A stretch of 15,261 nt of DNA from positions 5,459 through 20,719 of the forward strand of contig PCTP01000106.1 in the NCBI GenBank assembly GCA_002770795.1. The letters are read 5' to 3'. The notes beneath the pieces were generated by a model that worked only from the letters and a program-made list of their open reading frames with translations, searched no databases and had not been told where the DNA came from. Both the position numbers and the translations under genes were made by a program. Origin of the DNA: Gammaproteobacteria bacterium CG22_combo_CG10-13_8_21_14_all_40_8 (lineage in GTDB: Bacteria > Pseudomonadota > Gammaproteobacteria > Enterobacterales > GCA-002770795). Below, in pieces: positions 8,701-15,261 of this stretch; positions within the stretch are counted from its first letter, which is position 1, and every line of letters starts with the position of its first letter.

Positions 8701-11000
8701 GCGGGGTGCGCTTGCTGAATGAACAACAATACAAAAGTTCTACAGGTTATTTAACAGAAGATAATCTTCCTGTAGTCATGGAAGTTTTGGGGCCAACTCG
8801 TGTTCAATTGAGAATGCGAAAAACAATGCTGCCATCGAAAACCCATCAATCTACAAATGAATGGTATCAATTGCGTGTAGATGGAGAACTTGATTCCTAT
8901 CCATTACTGGCTAATTTACCTTCAAGAAATTTAACCATAGAAGGCAGCGATTTGTTACCAGGCACTGAGAGCAATTTAGAAATTGAATTAGGCCAAGGGT
9001 TACATAAAATAGAAGTGTTTAGTCAAGAGCGCATTATAATTGTGCCATTTATTGAGGAGGCAATTATTCCCATTAGGGGATTAATTAATGCGCCTTTGGT
9101 GCAGCTAAAAAAAACTATTAAAGAGAATACGAGTAGTCAACTATTAACTTTTCACATCAATAAATCTATTGCTTGGAAAAGAATGGCTAACTTGATGCGC
9201 TTATCTCAGCTAGAAAATGCCAATCAAAAAGCGATTCTAGCGAGAGCTGAATCTCTTTTTGCTCAAAATTCATCAGAGCCAGACCTATCGATAATGTTAG
9301 ATGCCATTAATCTCAATCCTATTTGGTCAACTGTTGAAACATTTTCTCAATCTGCAGGCATCAGAGAATTTAAAAGCAAAATTTGGCAACCAGAATCTCC
9401 CCAAGTACAAATAAGTGAGATATTACTGGGTTCGCACGATAACCCAGATAGAATTTTGCACAGAGGGGACTCTATAGGTATTGCCATTTACAATCCTTCA
9501 CCCACGACTCTCTACTTACAGGCAAGAGCGTTATCTTCTTGGTTTTATAAGCAAAAAGTTATAGAGTTTTCATACAAAATTGATCAAGGTGAAGAACAAA
9601 AAGTGCAACTCGATGATTATCAAGAAATACCTATCCATATAGATAAAGATAGTCATTATCTTGTGATTACGATGGTGTTTACTGAAGCAAATCAAGCATT
9701 GTGGCTGAAGTTAAAAGATCGTCAGGGCGATTCTGTTTTTGAAGAAGACTCTCGTAAATATACTATTGCAACGGTGGACGAGCCGATTCGATTTGATATA
9801 AATGGTCCAGCATGGATTCGGATTGATAAACGAATACAAGCAAAAAATGAGACGACCTATACAGAATCAAAATATCAGTTTGTAGATGAGGGAAAACAAC
9901 AAATAATACTTAGACCAGAACGCAATGAAAAACAATTGTTCGCTCGAATATTTGTTAGGACTCCCGGTACAAAATTTTCACAGTATGCGATACCATGGGA
10001 TGTTCCATTACCCATATTATTCCAAATGCCTTATGTTAAAAATGTGCAACGCTCATTCTCACCACTATTAGTAGATAATTTACACTTAGGAAAGCAAGAA
10101 GATGGAACCTCTAGTTATGGTTTGTCATGGATAAATCGTCGCACTACGGATAATGGACCAGAAGAGCTATTTGATCAATTTTTAGAATTGAATGCTGCCT
10201 ATCGATATTATCAATCTAAGAATAATATTTGGTATTTTTTGCAAGGTTTGTATAGAACACATGAAAGTGGAAGCGATACCTATGGTATTAAAGGGCGTGT
10301 TAAAGGAAGTTATAAGCCTTATGCACTTAATTGGGAGATTGGAACAGAAATATATTCACAACAATTAGAACGAAGTAATGCATTGAGTGCGGCGTTGAAT
10401 CTGTCAGTGAATCAAGTCAGAGATTTTTCCGAGGTAGCGTATCATGTTCCAAGAATTAGTTTTTTCGCTAGGGCGCATGATTTGAGTGCTTTTGATATGG
10501 AGCAAATTGATTCGGATATTTTCACTCAATACAAAGACCAGCATAGGAACGGCGCTTCTTTGGGTGATACTCTGGTCTATCAACCCTATATTGATTCAGA
10601 AATTTACGGAGGCATTAATTTTACCACCAATGATAATTTTCATAGTATTGATCATCAAGGTATAAATGTTGGATGGCGGCAAATGCTTAATCCCTTCAAT
10701 TTGGATCTAAGGTTGTCTCAGGTATATTATGATTCAGACGCGGATAGATCCGGTGGTTTTCAGCGAACAAAAGCGACATTGAAACTAGAATGGAATCGTT
10801 GGATTCATAGAAGAGATCGTTTGCAAATAGATCTACGTTTACAACGTGATTTTCAAAATAGTTCTAATGATGTCCAAATCAACTTTTTATATCATTTAAG
10901 TGAAGGTCGTGATTATCGAGACTTTGCTCTTGATGAAATAAAGTTACGTCATCTCAATGAGACTAAACTCCCCTTGGAGCATAATAATGCCTTTCATTAA
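5799..11000 (+). CDS. Giant secreted protein with TPR-like middle and probable C-terminal outer-membrane beta-barrel (1733 aa); putative polymer exporter
   Basis: A signal peptide spans residues 1-35, with a KQKKTK basic region, a hydrophobic core at 14-33 and probable cleavage after LLLAA. The start at 5799 has AAGGG ten bases upstream; Met6 at 5814 is an alternative without a visible site. Residues 36-350 and 960-1410 are beta-rich and include at least three similar modules, with IEGPVNLELQVR, VLGPTRVQLRMR and INGPAWIRIDKR as their leading strands. Residues about 715-945 are helical and TPR-like, clearest in YYQLLQGDYESSLQSFFRA. From about 1415 to 1709 the sequence alternates aromatic/hydrophobic and polar residues (LELNAAYRYY, WYFLQGLYR, INVGWRQML, LKLEWNRW), typical of outer-membrane barrel strands separated by polar loops. 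The layout recalls BcsC and PgaA (TPR plus barrel), but sequence homology is not claimed. Likely role: periplasmic scaffold and outer-membrane pore for the polymer. The 3' end overlaps the ligase gene. Residues 1710-1733 form a tail beyond the last clear strand. Confidence 0.85.
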   Translation: MHLRVMKQKKTKVTLWLLLNACVGFFLSNTLLLAAQDIDDIQSSLQYGELRQIRWYNIEGGDEWVSGKKPYRQGSSHVLKIEQGETVIFMVPKEVKLRLVSDNLDRLLLGVKMEISHDGLLFLEGIGEVYHENLSSNESDNNSIVDFDDLPAARSLIFDIFDPEPAVIRLTGLSKEPVEFSTYYSQHSPPSILARYPESVAFENLSVTQRSKKSNGFASSDIHAADLSFQKNQQVSSYPELKTRSFHWLSAQSEASFSIEGPVNLELQVRRPYAPATPLIGDTVLDVQIDKETPLIYYRDYSPEISQKILVEGTDMDLSTLGKIHFSVGEGSHQVNLTSHNNIYFRLQKQLTHDYLFFGLNKPIWSMDEKLMKAPEMSQGVKDEQLWKNTALKHFKKLDTISSDKMNILDQLSRNNQIMNSGFIAVKKLENLINQNPMQIEVSKKLEKMKKRRGYYRDLLPEHGSFEISAKYQRYATQKILIQQHESEVFASNTQVNRMIDAIPEASFQRITQEKILSYKLPKTNRTDSIQLLVQLDDQESVDFEVRFDTGKSYLLNATPLVVPLGNVQPVNMLWEKSKCCQVSPYQQNHLQIGRVGQVSIPVDDKSHSFQIVRTSDNGSVLWVASQIYTSSSYAFDEEQYISLVKTTQANASTFWNFLKSQQHQKMSGQITPLLTMDRLSNHWLPWVDHYLTAHERFTRDLDRRKLIVDTEYEPKKINELFERAQYLSDKNQPIEALKIWTDLIQHTQTTAQRRALLEMIQLMPKLMQNAILEKLLRFMSLHTDSEIRDTAVSELLKMYKVNEQNNKISDLLLAQFVEFGETVRTVELIKVMVSQGDMDPALQLTQLIKPESWPGTAVLMASAKKHWWLTYQQQQNQLDSEQQSLAKGYYQLLQGDYESSLQSFFRAADKGAKWVDFNQKLLQLQSLLNDANEVVTDGVQQWLNLRHENPSLKTWQRNDELVVQHAGGVRLLNEQQYKSSTGYLTEDNLPVVMEVLGPTRVQLRMRKTMLPSKTHQSTNEWYQLRVDGELDSYPLLANLPSRNLTIEGSDLLPGTESNLEIELGQGLHKIEVFSQERIIIVPFIEEAIIPIRGLINAPLVQLKKTIKENTSSQLLTFHINKSIAWKRMANLMRLSQLENANQKAILARAESLFAQNSSEPDLSIMLDAINLNPIWSTVETFSQSAGIREFKSKIWQPESPQVQISEILLGSHDNPDRILHRGDSIGIAIYNPSPTTLYLQARALSSWFYKQKVIEFSYKIDQGEEQKVQLDDYQEIPIHIDKDSHYLVITMVFTEANQALWLKLKDRQGDSVFEEDSRKYTIATVDEPIRFDINGPAWIRIDKRIQAKNETTYTESKYQFVDEGKQQIILRPERNEKQLFARIFVRTPGTKFSQYAIPWDVPLPILFQMPYVKNVQRSFSPLLVDNLHLGKQEDGTSSYGLSWINRRTTDNGPEELFDQFLELNAAYRYYQSKNNIWYFLQGLYRTHESGSDTYGIKGRVKGSYKPYALNWEIGTEIYSQQLERSNALSAALNLSVNQVRDFSEVAYHVPRISFFARAHDLSAFDMEQIDSDIFTQYKDQHRNGASLGDTLVYQPYIDSEIYGGINFTTNDNFHSIDHQGINVGWRQMLNPFNLDLRLSQVYYDSDADRSGGFQRTKATLKLEWNRWIHRRDRLQIDLRLQRDFQNSSNDVQINFLYHLSEGRDYRDFALDEIKLRHLNETKLPLEHNNAFH
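6567..6806 (+). repeat. Beta module A in the exporter (protein-level repeat)
   Basis: Residues 257-336 begin with FSIEGPVNLELQVRRPYAP, continue through VLDVQID and end near VGEGSHQVNL. The order of a GPxxLxL strand, a D/V-rich strand and a final G-x-H strand recurs at 8784-9023. The likeness was found by eye and is weak at residue level. Confidence 0.4.
8784..9023 (+). repeat. Beta module B in the exporter (protein-level repeat)
   Basis: Residues 996-1075 run from EVLGPTRVQLRMR through YQLRVDGE to IELGQGLHKIEVFS. They match the strand order of module A, which starts GPVNLELQVR and ends GSHQVNL. A third, shorter relative may lie at residues 1333-1386 (INGPAWIRIDKR). These could be carbohydrate- or polymer-binding-like sandwiches lining the export path; that role is inference. 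Confidence 0.4.
10041..10925 (+). other. Predicted outer-membrane beta-barrel region of the exporter
   Basis: Residues 1415-1709 show repeated short amphipathic strands with aromatic residues at their ends, separated by polar, Asp/Asn/Ser-rich loops. Examples are SSYGLSWINRR, FLELNAAYRYY, YGIKGRVKGSY, LNWEIGTEIY and DVQINFLYHL. There are no long hydrophobic helices. This pattern is what BAM-inserted barrels look like. Strand number cannot be fixed by eye; the region is long enough for roughly 14-18 strands. Confidence 0.6.
10976..10979 (+). promoter_or_regulatory. Ribosome binding site deciding the ligase start
   Basis: GGAG lies seven bases before the ATG at 10987 and within the last codons of the exporter gene. 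The earlier in-frame ATG at 10957 has no comparable site. The ATG at 10987 is therefore the preferred start, with a 14-base overlap with the upstream gene. Confidence 0.7.
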
Positions 11001-14000
11001 AAGTACGGGTAGTACGATTGCAGACAAACTTTTAGTGAAAAATCTATCAACTATTTGGATCCGTTTGAACGCAGTTTATTTAAATGAACTGTCTACGGGA
11101 TTCAGAATGTGGTTAAAAAAAGAAACAACCAAAACATTTGGAGAGGGAATATCTCTTGTCGATTACTTGTTACATCAAATTGATAATCACAGTGAAACAA
11201 TAAATTCATTAAAACATCGTTTAACAGAGTTTAATCAGTTCTATTTTCATGCCACTGATGAAGAAGAAAGAAGAGATTATCTTTTAAAATTTAGTAGAGA
11301 TCTGGGTGCGTCTCGAAAGCAATTATCTGAGGATAAAAAAGCTTTTCAGAGATGGTTTGATCGAGATGCATTGTTAGATAGACACCAAGGTATATTAGCA
11401 AAAGAATATAAAAAACTGACGTTAACACTTGAACGCTTATCTTATGTTTATTCCACAATTATGTTGGAACACAAAGAACCTGTAAAATTTTGGAAGAGCC
11501 ATCCTTTAGAAAAAATGTTGAGCAAGCTATTTGTATTTCAGGAGAATCAACGTGTTAAAGTCGCAGCATTTCGTTGCCTAGCAGAGGCTATTAGTGGAAT
11601 TCCTTATGCTGAAAGAGAAACATTGATTAGCGATAGTAGTTTGCAATATATCTATCGTTCTTCGCTAGAAAAAAATCAAGATATATCAATACAAAAATCA
11701 GCTTTGTCATTGTTAGCTGATTTATCACCGCAGTCGTTACAACGTACACTAACTCATCGAATAACTAAACCTTCTGCTGGTGACGATCTGTTTGTAAGAA
11801 GGCATGCTGTTTTTCTTGTAGGGAAATATTTAACCTATATTCCTGAACTAGAAGCGTTACTGGTTATTGCCTCTAACGATACCAAGCCATCTGTTAGACA
11901 AGTGGTTGCGAGTGCATTAAAAGATTGTACAATTGAAACTGCAATGCCAATTTTATATCAATTGGCTATTAAGGACTCAGATCAAACTGTTAGGGGGGCG
12001 ACAATATGGGCATTATCTTCATTGCTACAAAATGAAATTTTTTTCACTCGAGGTATAGAACTTCTTCAAAAATGTTGTGAACAAGAAAAAAATATTTTTG
12101 TTTTGAAAATTCAATTAAAGTTAATGGTCTCGTTACTACCATCATTTACTCCAGATCAAAGAGCGAGATGGATTAATTCTCTTGGATCATGTTTAGATGT
12201 TTTGCAGTATCAATGTGAGCGTGTAGAAATACGAAGAAAAGCCGCTCAAGCCAAAGAATGGTTTTGGATATTTCATTGTGAAACTACATTGTCCTTGTAT
12301 AAAGCGCTTCTGTCTCAGAGTGTGAATTTAAAAGAAGGAAAATATCATAAAATATCCAAAGAGCTAATTTATGAAAATGAATTACAACTTGCTAGGGTTT
12401 TATCTCTATTGGCTCAGAATGGTCACGGATTCACTCTAGAGAAAAGATATGGTCAAAAGGTGATTTATAAAGGAGATCGATTTAGATTTAGATTTTGGCG
12501 TTTTTTATATGAATTGAAACACTCTTCTACAGACAAGCGTCAAGCTCATTCTCACACACAAGGAAGACATTTCGATGGGTTAATTCGTTCACCCAGTAGT
12601 ATCATGTGTGAACTTTCACAAACTAAAGTACCAGGTGAACCTTTATATATTTCTCAAGAAGGAGGGTGGCGACCATTTTTGCCTTTGGTTGACGATATTT
12701 TGTCTGCATTAGACCAAAGCTGGCCAACAAAAAAATACCACATTGTGAGTAGTGAGGGGATCACTGAAATTGTGCCTCCTAATAGTTTATGGAAACGCTT
12801 AAAGGCACAATGGACGATCAATAAAAACTTTGAATTATTTGCAAAACGCCGAAATTGGACGGAGTCCTCTTCGCACTCAGCGCATGATTATATCTCTTCA
12901 ATACAGTCATTGGGCTTCAGTATTCGATTTCATCCTCATTCAGATTTGGAGGGTACAAGCGCACAATCTGATTCTTCCTTAAGTCGATTTTTTCCTGGAT
13001 TTCTTCCATTAAATTGGGCTGACTTTACAGAGAGAGCGAAAGATTATTTTTTCTCGGTTTATGAAAATACCTTATTTCATTTAGGTATTTTCGTTTTAAT
13101 CGTCAGTGGTTATTTCTTTGGCCGTCATATTTATCTTAATAGAATGATGAGACGCGCCAGACAATCGATTCCATTGGTCATTGGTGGTTGGGGAACCCGT
13201 GGAAAATCGGGTACCGAAAGATTGAAAGCGGCGTTATTTAATGCCTTGGGATATTCAGTGGTCTCTAAAACAACCGGTTGCGAAGCCATGTTTTTACATG
13301 CGCCTGTTTATGGAAAACTCCAGGAAATGTTTTTATTTAGACCTTATGACAAAGCCAGTATCTGGGAACAAGTGGATGTAGTGAGAATTGCACAAAAATT
13401 AGATTGTGAGGTGTTTTTGTGGGAATGTATGGGGCTGACGCCCTCATATGTTCAAGTGCTTCAAAATGATTGGATGCATGATGATATAGCGACTATCACT
13501 AATACCTATCCCGATCATGAGGATATACAAGGACCCGCAGGGCATGAGATCCCCAGAGTAATGACCAATTTTATTCCTAAAAATTCAACATTACTGACAA
13601 CTGAAGAGCAAATGTGCCCCATTCTAGAACAGGCAGCAAAAGAACAGAATACAGATTTTATTTCGGTGGGTTGGCTAGAGGCTGGCTTGCTTTCATCTGA
13701 TCTGCTGGAGCGTTTTCCCTATCAAGAGCACCCCTATAATATAGCGCTTGTTTTAAAATTAGCCGAAACTTTAGGTATAGGGAAGGACTTTGCTGTTAAA
13801 GCCATGGCAGATAATGTCGTCACGGATTTGGGCGTATTAAAAACTTATCCCGTTGCTCAAGTGGAAAACAGACAGCTTGAGTTTGTGATGGGAATGTCCG
13901 CTAATGAACGTTATGGAGCTATGGGTAATTGGATACGTATGAAGTTTGATCAGCATGCATTGAGTAAAGATCCACAGATTTGGTTGTGCACCGTTGTCAA

Positions 14001-15147
14001 TAACAGAGCAGATAGGGTTCCACGTTCTCGCGTGTTCGCTTCTATTTTAGCTGAAGATATTGCAGCGGATAAACATTTCCTCATTGGGAATAATCTCCAT
14101 GGTTTGAAAAATTATATTGATGAATCATGGCAACAAAACCTAAGTCAATTTAATTTGTTTGATTCAATCTATAATGAAACGCCCGTCGAGCGCTTACGCA
14201 ATCTTGCGACTCGACTCAGAGTGCCTAAGGATCAAAATGAGGCCAGGGGACGAATTGGTGCTATACTACAAGGTTTGAATTTAGAATCTTTGAAGGAGCT
14301 CTGGGATAAACCACAGGTGTTGATTGAAGAATTGCTAGTTCAACATCCGGACACTCGGCTTTCTCTGGATGATTTGACGAAATTTATTGAGGAGATTTTA
14401 ACTACGCATAATGAATATCTTGCGTTTGAGCATCGCCTTCTATCTGCTTGCGAATCCAATCAGCCACTTTCACAACAAACATGTCATGAATTTCAATTGA
14501 CGTTCAATAATCTTGCTACAGCCTGGTTTGAAAATAAAATTATTTTGGTGGAAGATTATTATGCCACCGGCGAACAGGTTATTAAAACCATTGTGAAAAA
14601 TACGCCAATGGGTCTTCATGCGCGGATTATGGGCATGCAAAATATTAAAGGAACCGGGTTGGATTTTGTTTATCGATGGCAAGCTTGGGAGTCATGTTCG
14701 AAGGCCTGCAGTCAGGCTTTAGATCCAAGGGTGGAAATTGCTAAAGCTGGTGTCAAAATGCTTTCGCAGTTTAAGGAATATGGCGTATTGAGTGAGGATA
14801 AAATTCTGCAAACCATCAGTACTATCAAATATCAAACTTGGACACAGAAAGAAGAAATTCAAGCCGAATTGGCCTTAATTTCCTTTAATCTAAAACAAGC
14901 CATGGCGGAAATTAACCAACAACAAGGGCAAAATAAAAACTCAGGATGGAGTCATAAAATGGCTGAGTATTTGGAAGCATTTATGGATGCTGGTGATGCC
15001 GTTAAGCGTCGAAAGAAAGCCAATCAGATTTATATAGATCTACAAAACACCCGAATAAGTCATGAACGAGCCTCATTGGAGTTACAGCTTTTGAACAAAC
15101 GCCAAAAAGGTGGCTGGGCAGGTGATTTCATTAATAAGTTAACATAG
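10987..15147 (+). CDS. PgsB/CapB-type poly-gamma-glutamate synthase ligase with N-terminal HEAT repeats and long C-terminal extension (1386 aa)
   Basis: PgsB/CapB enzymes are ATP-dependent amide ligases of the Mur-ligase superfamily that join glutamates through the gamma-carboxyl. The core here is clear. It has the P-loop GTRGKSG (residues 736-742 from the start at 10987), then KTTGCEA, WECMG (Glu813), TNTYPDHEDIQGP and NNRADR (1005-1010), in the order found in Bacillus PgsB. Bacillus PgsB is about 390 residues; this protein is over three times longer. Residues ~175-390 hold HEAT-type repeats (RVKVAAFRCLAEA, FVRRHAVFLVGKYL, SVRQVVASALKD, TVRGATIWALSSLL). Residues ~450-690 are an unassigned region containing EGGWRPFLPLVDD. 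One hydrophobic segment lies at ~697-712, followed by basic RMMRRAR, as at the N-terminus of ordinary PgsB. Residues ~1045-1386 are a mostly helical unassigned extension containing QNIKGTGLDFVYRW. The start at 10987 has a good ribosome site; 10957 would add 10 residues. It should act at the inner membrane with a PgsC-like partner. Substrate specificity for glutamate is inferred. Confidence 0.93.
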   Translation: MPFIKSTGSTIADKLLVKNLSTIWIRLNAVYLNELSTGFRMWLKKETTKTFGEGISLVDYLLHQIDNHSETINSLKHRLTEFNQFYFHATDEEERRDYLLKFSRDLGASRKQLSEDKKAFQRWFDRDALLDRHQGILAKEYKKLTLTLERLSYVYSTIMLEHKEPVKFWKSHPLEKMLSKLFVFQENQRVKVAAFRCLAEAISGIPYAERETLISDSSLQYIYRSSLEKNQDISIQKSALSLLADLSPQSLQRTLTHRITKPSAGDDLFVRRHAVFLVGKYLTYIPELEALLVIASNDTKPSVRQVVASALKDCTIETAMPILYQLAIKDSDQTVRGATIWALSSLLQNEIFFTRGIELLQKCCEQEKNIFVLKIQLKLMVSLLPSFTPDQRARWINSLGSCLDVLQYQCERVEIRRKAAQAKEWFWIFHCETTLSLYKALLSQSVNLKEGKYHKISKELIYENELQLARVLSLLAQNGHGFTLEKRYGQKVIYKGDRFRFRFWRFLYELKHSSTDKRQAHSHTQGRHFDGLIRSPSSIMCELSQTKVPGEPLYISQEGGWRPFLPLVDDILSALDQSWPTKKYHIVSSEGITEIVPPNSLWKRLKAQWTINKNFELFAKRRNWTESSSHSAHDYISSIQSLGFSIRFHPHSDLEGTSAQSDSSLSRFFPGFLPLNWADFTERAKDYFFSVYENTLFHLGIFVLIVSGYFFGRHIYLNRMMRRARQSIPLVIGGWGTRGKSGTERLKAALFNALGYSVVSKTTGCEAMFLHAPVYGKLQEMFLFRPYDKASIWEQVDVVRIAQKLDCEVFLWECMGLTPSYVQVLQNDWMHDDIATITNTYPDHEDIQGPAGHEIPRVMTNFIPKNSTLLTTEEQMCPILEQAAKEQNTDFISVGWLEAGLLSSDLLERFPYQEHPYNIALVLKLAETLGIGKDFAVKAMADNVVTDLGVLKTYPVAQVENRQLEFVMGMSANERYGAMGNWIRMKFDQHALSKDPQIWLCTVVNNRADRVPRSRVFASILAEDIAADKHFLIGNNLHGLKNYIDESWQQNLSQFNLFDSIYNETPVERLRNLATRLRVPKDQNEARGRIGAILQGLNLESLKELWDKPQVLIEELLVQHPDTRLSLDDLTKFIEEILTTHNEYLAFEHRLLSACESNQPLSQQTCHEFQLTFNNLATAWFENKIILVEDYYATGEQVIKTIVKNTPMGLHARIMGMQNIKGTGLDFVYRWQAWESCSKACSQALDPRVEIAKAGVKMLSQFKEYGVLSEDKILQTISTIKYQTWTQKEEIQAELALISFNLKQAMAEINQQQGQNKNSGWSHKMAEYLEAFMDAGDAVKRRKKANQIYIDLQNTRISHERASLELQLLNKRQKGGWAGDFINKLT
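11509..12156 (+). other. HEAT-repeat region of the ligase
   Basis: About five helical pairs of HEAT type occur at residues ~175-390. Each has a short turn with Asp/Asn or Pro, then a [VI]-[RQ]-x-x-[AV] start of the second helix: RVKVAAFRCLAEA, DISIQKSALSLLADL, LFVRRHAVFLVGKYL, PSVRQVVASALKD and QTVRGATIWALSSLL. HEAT repeats are protein-protein docking surfaces, so this part may recruit partners or regulate the ligase. Confidence 0.75.
13165..14106 (+). other. Mur-ligase-like catalytic core (PgsB/CapB domain)
   Basis: This segment encodes the ATP-binding P-loop, the KTTG motif, the glutamate of WECMG, the TYPDH metal/ATP-region motif and the NNRADR motif, spaced as in PgsB/CapB. All key motifs are present without frameshift, so the enzyme should be active. 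Confidence 0.92.
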
Positions 15148-15170
15148 GTAAGATCTTAAGGAGTTGAAAA

Positions 15171-15232
15171 GAAGCCCGTTTGATGATCAAATGGTTGTTA
15201 CTATGCAATCGCATCATCAACAAACAGGCTTC
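15171..15232 (+). repeat. Imperfect inverted repeat (stem-loop) after the operon
   Basis: The left arm at 15171-15187 (GAAGCCCGTTTGATGAT) pairs with the right arm at 15213-15232. There is one mismatch after GAAGCC and a three-base bulge, around a 25-base loop. No run of T follows, so it is not a classical intrinsic terminator. It ends two bases before the next possible start codon. It could be an mRNA structure controlling that gene, or a mobile-element end. Confidence 0.6.
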
Positions 15233-15234
15233 AT

Positions 15235-15261
15235 ATGAAAATTACCACAATCCCTAAAAAA
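15235..15261 (+). CDS. Possible 5' end of a further gene (first nine codons)
   Basis: An ATG at 15235 opens a frame reading MKITTIPKK to the window edge, with AGG six bases upstream as a weak ribosome site. Nine residues are too few to assign. A short basic N-terminus just inside an inverted repeat would suit a transposase, but this is only a possibility. Confidence 0.3.

Noticed and set aside
10957..10986. ATG at 10957 as the ligase start
   Set aside because: No good ribosome site precedes it, whereas GGAG is ideally placed for the ATG at 10987. It remains possible and adds only ten residues.
15171..15232. Intrinsic transcription terminator
   Set aside because: The stem is imperfect with a 25-base loop and there is no T-run after it, so termination is not supported.
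15191..15238. Fifteen-codon leader peptide reading MVVTMQSHHQQTGFI that ends overlapping the ATG at 15235
   Set aside because: No ribosome site at a useful distance (AAGGAG at 15158-15163 is too far), and two adjacent His codons are not enough for an attenuator. The frame is probably accidental.
1..15261. CRISPR arrays, tRNA or rRNA genes, defence or toxin modules
   Set aside because: No short direct-repeat array, no tRNA-like clover fold and no rRNA stretch was seen. Coding density is near complete and all five genes fit one envelope system.

Overview
The window holds one co-directional block of five large plus-strand genes with almost no space between them. It fits an operon that makes and exports an anionic poly-amino-acid, most likely poly-gamma-glutamate or a related polyamide, across a two-membrane envelope. 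Composition is visibly A+T-rich (not counted). Secreted proteins, a predicted C-terminal outer-membrane beta-barrel and a TPR-like periplasmic region all point to a diderm bacterium. An A+T-rich gammaproteobacterium of the Legionella/Francisella kind is a reasonable guess, but nothing here proves the taxon.

Layout. (1) 1-2268: 3' part of a gene already open at the first base. It has a final membrane helix resembling the end of a PgsC/CapC-type membrane protein, then a large soluble part with two diverged hydrolase-like domains that lack the metal-binding histidines. (2) 2290-4809: a membrane-anchored, beta-rich periplasmic protein of unknown family. (3) 4806-5744: a secreted hydrolase-like protein of the zinc-dependent poly-gamma-glutamate hydrolase / N-formylglutamate amidohydrolase type, with candidate ligands present. 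(4) 5799-11000: a 1733-residue secreted protein with beta domains, a helical TPR-like middle and a probable C-terminal outer-membrane barrel. (5) 10987-15147: a very large PgsB/CapB-type ATP-dependent amide ligase with N-terminal HEAT repeats, one hydrophobic segment, the Mur-ligase-like core and a long C-terminal extension. After it come 87 non-coding bases with an imperfect inverted repeat, then the first nine codons of another possible gene.

How they may work together (inference). The PgsB-like ligase and the PgsC-like membrane part would polymerise glutamate, or a similar residue, at the inner membrane. Gene 2 and the soluble part of gene 1 would form the periplasmic section, gene 4 the scaffold and outer-membrane pore, and gene 3 would trim or release chains. 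This matches the architecture of synthase-dependent exopolysaccharide exporters (synthase, TPR scaffold, barrel, periplasmic hydrolase), but built around a peptide-type ligase. No PgsA/CapA homologue is visible. The ligase core is the only firm family assignment; the product and the pathway are inferred from it and from gene order.
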